Below are positions 44,056 through 51,474 of a stretch of DNA of 64,000 nucleotides, one piece after another. A model generated the notes under the pieces. That model was not told where the DNA came from, ran no database searches, and saw nothing but the letters and a program-made list of their open reading frames with translations. The stretch spans positions 1,178,001 to 1,242,000 of the forward strand of contig NZ_PJMU01000002.1 of assembly GCF_002846395.1 (NCBI RefSeq), written 5' to 3'. The position numbers were made by a program, and so were the translations under genes. Source of the DNA: Pontibacter ramchanderi. Its GTDB lineage: Bacteria; Bacteroidota; Bacteroidia; Cytophagales; Hymenobacteraceae. Positions within the stretch are counted from its first letter, which is position 1. Each line of letters opens with the position of its first letter.

Positions 44056-44715
44056 TTACAAAAATGTCAACTCGTTCAGCTGGTCCAGCATCCAGCCGGT
44101 GAGGCTGTAGCGGTGACGATTGGCGGCCAGTACCTCGTGCGGGATTATGTCGGCGCGGAAACAGGCCAGGCGACCGGCAATAGGCAGCACGTCCACTTCT
44201 TCCTCGGAGCCGTCTTCGTTGGGCAGATATAGGCGCAGATTACCGCCATTCTCGGGCTGCCAGTCTTCGTTCAGGTAGCAGATGAACGACAGGCGGCGGT
44301 GGTCGTCGGTCCTGAACTGGTCGAGGTGGCGCTGGTATACCGTGCCCGGCGGGTATACGGTAAAGTGAAATTCAAAATCTCTGAGCCCCAGGAAACAGGT
44401 GCGGTTGATGTAGCGCAGTAACTCGTGCATGCGGTCCAGAAAGATCTGGGTAGGCGGCAATGCTTCTGAGGGCTCGATCCAGCGAATAAAGTCGCCGCGC
44501 ACCTGCCTATCTACGGTTACGCTTTCTGCGGGGCCTATACCTGCTTTTTTAAAGGTGCCTTGCTCCTGGTGGTGTTGTAGCACTTCCAACAGGTTACGCA
44601 CCTCGTTGGGTTGTAAAAAATTGTCGATAATCGCATACCCTTTGTCAGACAACCTGTCTGCAATCTGCTCGAAATGCAGTAACTCTGCTCCCTCTTCTAC
44701 TTCTTCGTTTGTCAT
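44056..44715 (-). CDS. 2OG-Fe(II) oxygenase (prolyl 4-hydroxylase-like)
   Basis: From the ATG at 44715 (219 residues). The double-stranded beta-helix core has the iron ligands His and Asp in YQRHLDQF, the distal His in IIPHEVLA and the 2-oxoglutarate Arg in HRYSLTGWML. It fits the P4H-like subfamily (PF13640). The N-terminal helix DKGYAIIDNFLQPNEVRNLL is typical. The substrate is not known; some bacterial members hydroxylate translation factors. Confidence 0.88.
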   Translation of the reverse strand: MTNEEVEEGAELLHFEQIADRLSDKGYAIIDNFLQPNEVRNLLEVLQHHQEQGTFKKAGIGPAESVTVDRQVRGDFIRWIEPSEALPPTQIFLDRMHELLRYINRTCFLGLRDFEFHFTVYPPGTVYQRHLDQFRTDDHRRLSFICYLNEDWQPENGGNLRLYLPNEDGSEEEVDVLPIAGRLACFRADIIPHEVLAANRHRYSLTGWMLDQLNELTFL

Positions 44716-44865
44716 ATATAAAGTATCTGCTTTCTTAAAAAAAGCCAACAAATGTAGTGCGCAGATGCATTGCTTGTATATGCTAGGCAGAAAGATATTT
44801 TTGGGGCAAGCCGTACTGATTTTCGAGATGAAACGTATGCCCTTTTTGGGCGCTGAGAGAGGTGT

Positions 44866-44898
44866 TTTGCCTTTTGTGAAGTAAAATGTTTATCTTGG
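44866..44898 (+). promoter_or_regulatory. Possible promoter of the prolyl oligopeptidase gene
   Basis: TTTG at 44866-44869, a 21-nt spacer, then TATCTTGG at 44891-44898, one base off TAnnTTTG. The gene starts 36 bp downstream. Confidence 0.35.
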
Positions 44899-44934
44899 TT
44901 GCGTGTTAGACCTATGTCCAAACGATAAATCCAT

Positions 44935-47133
44935 ATGAGAAAAACGACTGCTCTTTTGCTGGCTGGCGGCCTGACTGCTGTGACGGCCTGCAAATCCACC
45001 CAAACCGATAGTACCGCCACTGGCATGAATACCGAAACAACTACCACAGCAGCCGCTGCAACGGCTGAAGCACAACTGACTTATCCCGAAACCAAAAAAG
45101 TAGACCACTCCGACGATTACTTCGGCACCAAAGTGGCCGACCCGTACCGCTGGCTCGAAACCCACAACGAGGAAGTGGACCAGTGGGTAGAGGCGCAGAA
45201 CAAGGTCACGTTCGACTACCTCGAAAGCATCGAGTTCCGTGACCAGATCAAGGAGCGTCTGACCAAGATCTGGAACTACCCGAAGTATGGTGCTCCGTTT
45301 AAGAAAGGCGGCAAGTACTACTTCTATAAAAACGATGGTCTGCAGAACCAGAGCGTGCTCTATGTGCAGAACACCCTGGAGAGTGAGCCGAAAGTGTTCC
45401 TCGACCCGAACAAGTTTTCAAACGACGGCACCGTGGCCCTCACAGCACTGGCTTTCGACAAAGACGCCAAGTATGTAGCCTACGGCACCTCAAGCGGTGG
45501 TTCTGACTGGAACACCTACGAAGTGATGGAAGTGGCGACCGGCAAAAAGCTCGACGACAAGGTGGAGTGGGTGAAGTTCTCGGGCCCGAGCTGGTACAAA
45601 GACGGCTTCTTCTACAGCCGCTACGACGCCCCAACCGAAGGCAACAAACTGGCTAACAAGAATGAATACCACAAGGTATACTACCACAAAATAGGCACGC
45701 CGCAGAGCCAGGACCAACTGGTGTACGAAGACAAAAGCAAGCCGCTGCGTAACTTCTACGGCCAGACCACTGACGACGAGCGCTTCCTGATTTTGAACGT
45801 ATCCGAGGGTGCCAGCGGTGCCAACGCCCTGTACTACCGCGACCTGAACGACCCGAAATCGACCATTAAGCCAATCATCGACAATTTTGAGTCGGAGTAC
45901 AACGTGGTGGATAACATCGGCGACAAGCTGCTGGTGCGTACGAACAAAAATGCCCCGCGCTACCGCCTGGTGCTCATTGACCCGAAAAAACCGCAGGAGC
46001 AGAACTGGAAAGTAGTGGTGCCGCAGAACGAAAACGTGATGGGCAATGTGTCGCTGGTAGGTGGCCGTATTATCGCTTCTTACATGAAAGATGCTGCCAG
46101 TGAAGTGGTGGTGTATGACACCAACGGCAAGCAGATGAACAAAGTGGAGCTGCCAGCCATCGGTACGGTAGGTGGTTTCGCTGGTGAGAAAGACGACAAA
46201 GAGACGTTCTTCACGTTTACTTCCTTTACGTATCCGCCAACCATCTACCGCTACGAAGTGGCCAGCAACAAAGTAACGCTGTTCCGCAAAACCGAAGTGG
46301 ACGTGGACACCGAAGCCTACGAAACTAAGCAGGTGTTCTATACCTCCAAGGATGGTACCAAAGTGCCGATGTTCATCGTGCACAAGAAAGGCTTAAAGTT
46401 AGACGGCAACAACCCAACCTATCTGTACGCTTACGGTGGCTTCAACATCTCCCTGACCCCAAGCTTTAGCATTGCCAACATGCTGTGGCTCGAGAACGGT
46501 GGCGTATATGCCATGCCAAACCTGCGCGGTGGTGGCGAGTACGGCGAAGACTGGCACAAGGCGGGTATGACGCCGAACAAGCAGAACGTGTTCGACGACT
46601 TCATTGCCGCAGCCGAGTACCTGATTGCCAACAAGTATACCTCCAGCGAGAAACTGGCCGTGGGTGGTGGCTCGAACGGTGGTCTGTTGGTAGGCGCTTT
46701 CATGACGCAGCGCCCTGAGCTGGCCAAAGTAGCCATGCCTGCCGTGGGTGTAATGGACATGCTGCGCTTCCACAAGTTCACCATCGGTTGGGCCTGGGTA
46801 CCAGAGTATGGCTCTTCTGACGACGAAGCGCAGTTCAAGAACCTGTATGGTTTCTCACCGCTGCATAACATCAAAGAGGGCGTGAAATACCCAGCCACAC
46901 TGGTGAAAACTGCCGACCATGATGACCGTGTAGTGCCAGCGCACTCGTTCAAGTTCATCTCTGAGTTGCAGGACAAAGGCGCTCCAGGCAACCCATACCT
47001 GATCCGCATCGATGTGCGTGCTGGTCACGGGGCAGGCAAGCCGACTTCACTCGTTATTCAAGAGTGGGCCGACACGTGGGCTTTCTTCTACAAGAACATG
47101 GGCGTGAACCCTTACGCCAAGCAGCAGCCGTAA
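44935..47133 (+). CDS. Prolyl oligopeptidase family lipoprotein (S9A)
   Basis: This 732-residue protein has a lipobox near residue 20 (AVTAC), the prolyl oligopeptidase start YPETKKVDHSDDYFGTKVAD and PYRWLE, a seven-bladed propeller and a C-terminal hydrolase domain. The catalytic Ser is in GGSNGG, Asp in HDDRVVP and His in RAGHGAG. It cleaves short peptides after proline, here in the periplasm or at the outer membrane. The length is normal for the family. A strong terminator follows. Confidence 0.93.
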   Translation: MRKTTALLLAGGLTAVTACKSTQTDSTATGMNTETTTTAAAATAEAQLTYPETKKVDHSDDYFGTKVADPYRWLETHNEEVDQWVEAQNKVTFDYLESIEFRDQIKERLTKIWNYPKYGAPFKKGGKYYFYKNDGLQNQSVLYVQNTLESEPKVFLDPNKFSNDGTVALTALAFDKDAKYVAYGTSSGGSDWNTYEVMEVATGKKLDDKVEWVKFSGPSWYKDGFFYSRYDAPTEGNKLANKNEYHKVYYHKIGTPQSQDQLVYEDKSKPLRNFYGQTTDDERFLILNVSEGASGANALYYRDLNDPKSTIKPIIDNFESEYNVVDNIGDKLLVRTNKNAPRYRLVLIDPKKPQEQNWKVVVPQNENVMGNVSLVGGRIIASYMKDAASEVVVYDTNGKQMNKVELPAIGTVGGFAGEKDDKETFFTFTSFTYPPTIYRYEVASNKVTLFRKTEVDVDTEAYETKQVFYTSKDGTKVPMFIVHKKGLKLDGNNPTYLYAYGGFNISLTPSFSIANMLWLENGGVYAMPNLRGGGEYGEDWHKAGMTPNKQNVFDDFIAAAEYLIANKYTSSEKLAVGGGSNGGLLVGAFMTQRPELAKVAMPAVGVMDMLRFHKFTIGWAWVPEYGSSDDEAQFKNLYGFSPLHNIKEGVKYPATLVKTADHDDRVVPAHSFKFISELQDKGAPGNPYLIRIDVRAGHGAGKPTSLVIQEWADTWAFFYKNMGVNPYAKQQP

Positions 47134-47157
47134 CAAGTATAGCTGAAAATTGAAATT

Positions 47158-47197
47158 AGGAAAGCCAGTGCTGCAGGAATGCGGCACTGGCTTTCCT
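47158..47197 (+). terminator. Terminator of the prolyl oligopeptidase gene
   Basis: A perfect 14-bp stem (47158-47171 with 47184-47197) is followed by GTTTTTCT. Confidence 0.88.
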
Positions 47198-47295
47198 GTT
47201 TTTCTATAGTAATTGCGCTCACTCGCGTCCTGCGAGCGAGCGCAATATTGCAGTAAATCCTGCGTACCTTGCAACACGAACCTATTGCTTACGCT

Positions 47296-48051
47296 ATGAA
47301 ATCAGTAACTGGGCAAAGCGCCTTCACCATACGCTCCACTGAAACAGACCAAAACGGACAGGCCACCTTGTCGGCGCTGGTCGGTTATATGCAGGAAGCC
47401 GCCTGGGACAATACCGCCACCATGGGCATCTCGATGTACGAACTGCTGGAACGTGGGCTGACCTGGGTGCTGCAGCGCATACGCATCGAAATGTTCCGCT
47501 ACCCTAGGCACCGCGAGAAGATAACGGTCGAAACCTGGGCCTCAGGGCGCGAGCGGGTGTTCCTGCACCGCGACTTCAGGGTATACAGCGCCGACCGGGA
47601 ACTGCTGGGGCAAGCCACGAGCGTGTGGCTGGTGATGGATGTAGTAAAGCGGCAGATGGTATCCGTGCCCGATTTCATTACGGCCGTGGAAGTTGTACCT
47701 GGAGCAGAGCCCTTGCCTTTTGCCAAAGGAAAATTGCCTCAAATCGAAAAGCCGCTATACGAACAGCACATGCCCGTGCGCTGGCACGACATCGACCTGA
47801 ACCGCCACGTCACCAACACCCGCTACCTGCAGTGGGTACTCGAAACGCTGCCAACAGAGGTTCTCGAAAAGCAGCAGCTAAGCGAAATTGACATTATCTT
47901 TAAGGCCGAAAGCACCTTGGGCGATACCGTAACTGCCTCAGCGGGGCCTGCAGAAGAAGAGGCCGGCACTTTCCTGCACAAACTTATCAGCCTCGCGTCC
48001 GGCAAAGAGCTGGTGCAAGCCGAAACGAAGTTTAGGAGTTTGAGAATTTAG
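47296..48051 (+). CDS. Acyl-ACP thioesterase (FatA/FatB-like)
   Basis: From the ATG at 47296 (251 residues): two hot-dog domains. The first holds ETDQNGQATLSALVGYMQEA and RGLTWVLQRIRIEMFRYPR; the second holds the catalytic region RWHDIDLNRHVTNTRYLQW. It hydrolyses acyl-ACP to free fatty acid in the cytosol. An upstream TTG at 47269 is possible but the family fit begins at the ATG. Confidence 0.9.
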   Translation: MKSVTGQSAFTIRSTETDQNGQATLSALVGYMQEAAWDNTATMGISMYELLERGLTWVLQRIRIEMFRYPRHREKITVETWASGRERVFLHRDFRVYSADRELLGQATSVWLVMDVVKRQMVSVPDFITAVEVVPGAEPLPFAKGKLPQIEKPLYEQHMPVRWHDIDLNRHVTNTRYLQWVLETLPTEVLEKQQLSEIDIIFKAESTLGDTVTASAGPAEEEAGTFLHKLISLASGKELVQAETKFRSLRI

Positions 48052-48065
48052 GAGGTATGAGTTAA

Positions 48066-48091
48066 GAGTCTCGAGTTCTGAGTCACGAGTT
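48066..48091. repeat. 26-nt dispersed repeat, exact copy
   Basis: Identical over 26 nt to 5447-5472. No four-helix-bundle gene is nearby, so this is a solo copy. Confidence 0.8.
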
Positions 48092-48144
48092 AGATGGATT
48101 TGTAGGGACATGTTGCGACCTATCCGAATCGTGCACCGGTAAAA

Positions 48145-48276
48145 ATTGTCAGATTCAGGATTTACAGGATTAAAGAGGGCCCCTTCCCCCACGGATTAGC
48201 AGGATTTTCAATATCGATTATTCTTCTATATCAATCATGAAAATCTTAAAATCCTGTGAATCCTGAATCTGACAAT
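48145..48276. repeat. Palindromic element with 27-bp arms
   Basis: Left arm 48145-48171 and right arm 48250-48276 are reverse complements at 26 of 27 positions (ATTGTCAGATTCAGGATT core). The 78-bp interior has a second inverted pair of about 10 bp (AGGATTTTCA near 48201; TGAAAATCTT near 48238) and a copy of the GC-rich word also found at 3065. There is no ORF. The element looks like a non-autonomous or REP-like dispersed palindrome. Confidence 0.75.
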
Positions 48277-48331
48277 AACTATTTAACAATTCAATCATCC
48301 AACAATTAACAATTAGCAATCAACAATCAAA

Positions 48332-48805
48332 ATGATCAACATAAGAAGAGGAACCATAGACGATCTGCCGCAGGTGCATGCCCTTATACAAGAACTGGCC
48401 GTGTACGAAAAGGCACCCGACGAAGTGACCAATACCGTGGAAGACATGCACTGGGACGGCTTCGGCGAGAATCCGATCTTCAAGTTCTTTGTTGCTGAAA
48501 CGGAAGAAGGGGTGGTCGGTATTGCCTTGTATTACATCGCTTATTCCACGTGGAAAGGCAAGATGCTTTTCCTGGAGGACTTGATCGTGACCGAGCGCCT
48601 GCGACGCGGCGGTATCGGTAAAATGCTGTTCAATGCCGTAGCCCGCGAAGCCAAGGAGATCGGTGCCAAGCGCATGAAGTGGCAGGTGCTCGACTGGAAC
48701 GAGCCGGCTATTGCGTTCTACAGAAAAATAGGCGCAGACCTGAGCGGTGAGTGGATGAACTGCAACATGAGTGAGGAGCAAATCAAGGCATACACCGCCG
48801 GGTGA
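48332..48805 (+). CDS. GNAT N-acetyltransferase (diamine acetyltransferase-like)
   Basis: This 157-residue GNAT protein begins INIRRGTIDDLPQVHALIQE and has the acetyl-CoA loop LRRGGIGKMLF and the SSAT-like segment KRMKWQVLDWNEPAIAFYRK. It most resembles spermidine/spermine or thialysine acetyltransferases. It starts immediately after a repeat cluster that fills its upstream region, so the promoter may lie within the repeats. Confidence 0.88.
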   Translation: MINIRRGTIDDLPQVHALIQELAVYEKAPDEVTNTVEDMHWDGFGENPIFKFFVAETEEGVVGIALYYIAYSTWKGKMLFLEDLIVTERLRRGGIGKMLFNAVAREAKEIGAKRMKWQVLDWNEPAIAFYRKIGADLSGEWMNCNMSEEQIKAYTAG

Positions 48806-48877
48806 GGTTTCGTCATCGCTTCAAAGGTAAATGCCCAAGTTGCTGGCAGGTGCTCCTGACAGGTATAAACTAAATGC

Positions 48878-48914
48878 AAGCAGGCCCCTGCTAAAGTGTA
48901 GCAGGGGCCTGCTT
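48878..48914. terminator. Bidirectional terminator GNAT / DUF4286
   Basis: A perfect 16-bp stem (48878-48893 with 48899-48914) and a 5-nt loop between convergent genes. Confidence 0.88.
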
Positions 48915-48933
48915 GTGCTGTATGGAGCAGGGA

Positions 48934-49266
48934 TTATTGGTCTTTCTCCACATTCTGGCCTACAATCTGCAGCAAGGAGCGGAAAGCCACGAATTTCTCC
49001 GGGTAGCGCTCCAGCACTTTGGCTTGCAGGGCAGGTGCATGGTCGCGCTGGTATTCTTCCAGATCCTCGAGGTTACGGCAGGTATACTGCACGGCGTAGG
49101 TAGTGCCGCCGTTGTCTTCTTCGTGCAGCAGGCGGGCAATCTGGTTACTCAGGAAATAGCCGGTGGCCATTACCTCCGGTATATGCGTGCTCTTCATCCA
49201 GTCCAGCCACTCTTCGGCCACACTGTTGTCGATGTTGATAGTTACGTTGTATATGATCATACTCAA
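48934..49266 (-). CDS. DUF4286 family protein
   Basis: This 110-residue protein matches DUF4286, a small dimeric alpha-beta barrel-like family of the Bacteroidota with unknown function. Seen are MIIYNVTINID, WLDWMKSTHIPEVMATGYF and YAVQYTCRNLEDLEEYQRDH. The start may be the second Met (49260). It is divergent from the following gene with a 43-bp gap. Confidence 0.88.
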   Translation of the reverse strand: MSMIIYNVTINIDNSVAEEWLDWMKSTHIPEVMATGYFLSNQIARLLHEEDNGGTTYAVQYTCRNLEDLEEYQRDHAPALQAKVLERYPEKFVAFRSLLQIVGQNVEKDQ

Positions 49267-49309
49267 AATTACGATTTTTCTTTTAGCTTAGTGGTCAAAC
49301 AGGTATACG

Positions 49310-49945
49310 ATGATACAGGAAATAGCCAAGAAGTTGAATTTAAAGCCGGGCTGGCGTGTGCTCGTGCTCAATGCCCAGGCAGGCATAGCCGAGGCGCTGC
49401 AAGCGCAGGGCATGGAAGTAGACAGCACGCCAGCTGCAGGTATAGCCTATGATGCCGTGCAGGTATTCGCCACCGACAGCCGCGAGCTGAACTACTACCT
49501 GCCCATGGCCGAACCTGCCCTCAAACGACAGGGCCTGCTGTGGGTAGCCTATCCCAAGAAGTCGTCGGGTATAAAGTCGGACCTGAACCGCGATGCCGGT
49601 TGGGAGGCTATAAGCAGTTTAGGCTATGCGCCGGTCAGGCAGGTGGCGATCGATGACACGTGGTCGTCGCTCCGCTTCAAGCACGAATCGGAAAGAAGCG
49701 CACCGTCTAAGTTTGGTGTGGACGCACCAGGTATAGACCGCAAGAACAGAACCGTGGAGATACCGCAGGACCTGCGTGAGGCACTTGAGTCGGCGGGGCT
49801 GCTGGATACATTCGAAAAGCTGGCTTTTACGCACCGCAAAGAGCATGTGCTGGCCATCTTAGAGGCCAAAAGACCTGAAACACGCTCCAACCGCATTGGC
49901 AAAACCATCCAGATGCTGATGGGTCAGCAGTTGCTCGGCCGCTGA
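49310..49945 (+). CDS. DUF3052-like / YdeI (OmdA)-type two-part protein
   Basis: This 211-residue protein has an N-terminal half (LNLKPGWRVLVLNAQAGIAE; later LLWVAYPKKSSG) that resembles DUF3052, and a C-terminal half (IPQDLREALESAGLLDTFEK, FTHRKEHVLAILEAKRPETR) that is the YdeI/OmpD-associated family region. YdeI-type proteins have been linked to antimicrobial peptide or bacteriocin resistance in enterobacteria; the role here is unknown. It is monocistronic with a terminator. Confidence 0.75.
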   Translation: MIQEIAKKLNLKPGWRVLVLNAQAGIAEALQAQGMEVDSTPAAGIAYDAVQVFATDSRELNYYLPMAEPALKRQGLLWVAYPKKSSGIKSDLNRDAGWEAISSLGYAPVRQVAIDDTWSSLRFKHESERSAPSKFGVDAPGIDRKNRTVEIPQDLREALESAGLLDTFEKLAFTHRKEHVLAILEAKRPETRSNRIGKTIQMLMGQQLLGR

Positions 49946-49971
49946 TGCAGGTATAGCCTATCATTAAAAGC

Positions 49972-50006
49972 AAAGACCGCAGTAGGCTATACCTGCTGCG
50001 GTCTTT
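49972..50006. terminator. Bidirectional terminator
   Basis: An 11-bp perfect stem (49972-49982 with 49996-50006) lies between convergent genes. The loop holds an AGGTATA-type word (CTATACCTG). Confidence 0.8.
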
Positions 50007-50029
50007 CTTATGAATTTGCCAAAGTCAGT

Positions 50030-50596
50030 TTAGTTGGCCACGATCACATTAAAGCTAACATCCACGTCGGTTTCACCGGCTGTGGTGTTAGAACCGGTTT
50101 TTAAGCCGCCGGGCTGGTGTTTGAGCACCACTTTCAGCTTCCCGTTACCAGTGCCTGCCCCGGTTGTCATGGTCGTTTCCAGGCCGACCGGAAGGTTTTT
50201 CTGGTCCAGGTCCGTGATGTTTACGTTCACCGTTGCACCGCTGCCTGCCTCAGGTGTAAAGGTATACACCAGCAGGTGCTCGTCGCGCTCGTTGCGGATT
50301 TCTGCTGTCATGTCGGCTTCGGGCGTTTTGCTTTCGTCAGAGAACGTGACAACGGCGGTGTACTCAGTCCCTGGTCTCAGCGTAAGGGGTGCGTTCTGTA
50401 CCGGCGAGCCGGTTAGCGTGCTGATGGTTGCCTGCGCGTCCTGGCCTTTGCCGGTTGGCGTCAGCGAGAGCGTTACGGCCGTGATCACCTCCTGCTCATC
50501 GTCCGGACCGGGCTCGTCGTCATCTTTACAAGCCGAAAAAGTGAGCAAGGTGCCCATGAGCAAAAAAGCAAGGTATGGTTTAAGTTGTCTGTTCAT
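50030..50596 (-). CDS. Lipoprotein, paralogue of the neighbouring 50854 gene
   Basis: This 188-residue protein has a lipobox (LLTFSAC) and an acidic stretch (KDDDEPGPDDEQE), followed by a beta-sandwich-like domain (VITAVTLSLTPTGKG; ENER-type strands; LKVVLKHQPG; GETDVDVSFNVIV). It shares the whole layout and the ends TLTPT, KHQPG and GETDVD with the next gene. Similar proteins in Bacteroidota sit beside TonB receptors. Unlike its paralogue it has almost no histidine. A terminator separates the two genes. Confidence 0.75.
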   Translation of the reverse strand: MNRQLKPYLAFLLMGTLLTFSACKDDDEPGPDDEQEVITAVTLSLTPTGKGQDAQATISTLTGSPVQNAPLTLRPGTEYTAVVTFSDESKTPEADMTAEIRNERDEHLLVYTFTPEAGSGATVNVNITDLDQKNLPVGLETTMTTGAGTGNGKLKVVLKHQPGGLKTGSNTTAGETDVDVSFNVIVAN

Positions 50597-50806
50597 ACAG
50601 TTTTGTTTTGTGACGGAGCTTCCAGTCTATTGATCTATCAAATATACTGTTTTATTCAGAAGACCGTGTGTCTTGTGCGCTTCAGCTTTTGTTTGCTCCC
50701 GTTCAGGCTGATTTACGGTTGGCAACAGTGTGTAGTTATAAACGGGAGGGCTGGCAAAAAAGTCTGTTTCTCACGGGGCGTATTTACCGGGCCGCATGGT
50801 TTAAGA

Positions 50807-50836
50807 AAAAAGGGGCACCTGTTGGCACCCCTTTTT
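50807..50836 (-). terminator. Terminator of the 50854 lipoprotein gene
   Basis: A stem of AAAAAGGGG with CCCCTTTTT (50807-50815 with 50828-50836) lies 17 bp after the stop. The last gene at 50030 may thus have reduced or separate expression. Confidence 0.75.
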
Positions 50837-50853
50837 GTAGTTTCAAATAAAGC

Positions 50854-51423
50854 TTACTGCACGCTGGTGTCAAACGTGATGTCCACATCGGTTTCGCCGG
50901 TGTTCTCGTTGCTGGTGCTGCTCTTTGTGCCCGGCTGGTGCTTTAGCACAATGCGAAGTTTGCCCTGTCCGGCGGCGGTGGTTGCGGCTGTGGTCTCCAG
51001 CCCGATCGGGCGGCCGTTTGCGTCTTTATCGGTTTTGGTGATGGTTACCAGACCCTGTGGGTTTGCAAAGTAAAAGATCTCGTGCGCAGTTCCCTCTTCA
51101 CGAATATCCGCAGTCAGATCATGCGTGTCGGTGTGGTCGCCGTGTGCTTCTTCGGACGCAAAGGTCAGGGAGCCGGTATAGGTGGTGTTGGCGCGAAGCA
51201 CCAGTTTGTCAATCTGAGGGGCAGTGCCGCCAGGTCCGTCAAGGTCTTCCCAGGTAGCCGTAATGGCCTGGCCACCATTGGTAGGCGTCAGTGTTAGCGT
51301 TACGGTCGTCACCACGTCGTGCTCGTGGTCTGGCTCCGGATCGTCCTTGTCTTTACAAGCTGAGAAAGAGAGTAAGCTGCCCATAAATAAAAAAGCGAGG
51401 TACGGTCTGAATGATTTCTTCAT
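50854..51423 (-). CDS. His-rich lipoprotein linked to the TonB receptor
   Basis: This 189-residue protein has a lipobox (LLSFSAC), then KDKDDPEPDHEHD, a likely metal-binding stretch, and a second His cluster (EEAHGDHTDTHD, about 90-101). The rest is the same beta-rich domain as in the paralogue (TLTLTPTNGGQ, LRIVLKHQPG, GETDVDITF). It lies 51 bp after the TonB receptor on the same strand. The histidines suggest periplasmic or surface capture of zinc or another divalent metal; that is inference. Confidence 0.78.
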   Translation of the reverse strand: MKKSFRPYLAFLFMGSLLSFSACKDKDDPEPDHEHDVVTTVTLTLTPTNGGQAITATWEDLDGPGGTAPQIDKLVLRANTTYTGSLTFASEEAHGDHTDTHDLTADIREEGTAHEIFYFANPQGLVTITKTDKDANGRPIGLETTAATTAAGQGKLRIVLKHQPGTKSSTSNENTGETDVDITFDTSVQ

Positions 51424-51474
51424 GATAAAAAAACTGTTTTGGTTTAATTAAGTGATTTCTAAAAGTTAAAGTGA

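Larger units (their letters stand above)
48052..48331. other. Intergenic cluster of three dispersed repeat families
   Basis: This 280 bp has no gene. From left to right it holds an exact copy of the 26-nt repeat from the four-helix locus (48066-48091), a 132-bp element with 27-bp inverted arms (48145-48276), and ATTGTTAATTGTT-type words (48283-48330) running to the start of the acetyltransferase gene. Confidence 0.75.

Noticed and set aside
45490..46383. Long antisense frame within the prolyl oligopeptidase gene
   Set aside because: It is a shadow of a strongly coding gene with all catalytic motifs; long antisense frames are common at this G+C. The same holds for long antisense frames in lipB, htpG, tldD and polA.
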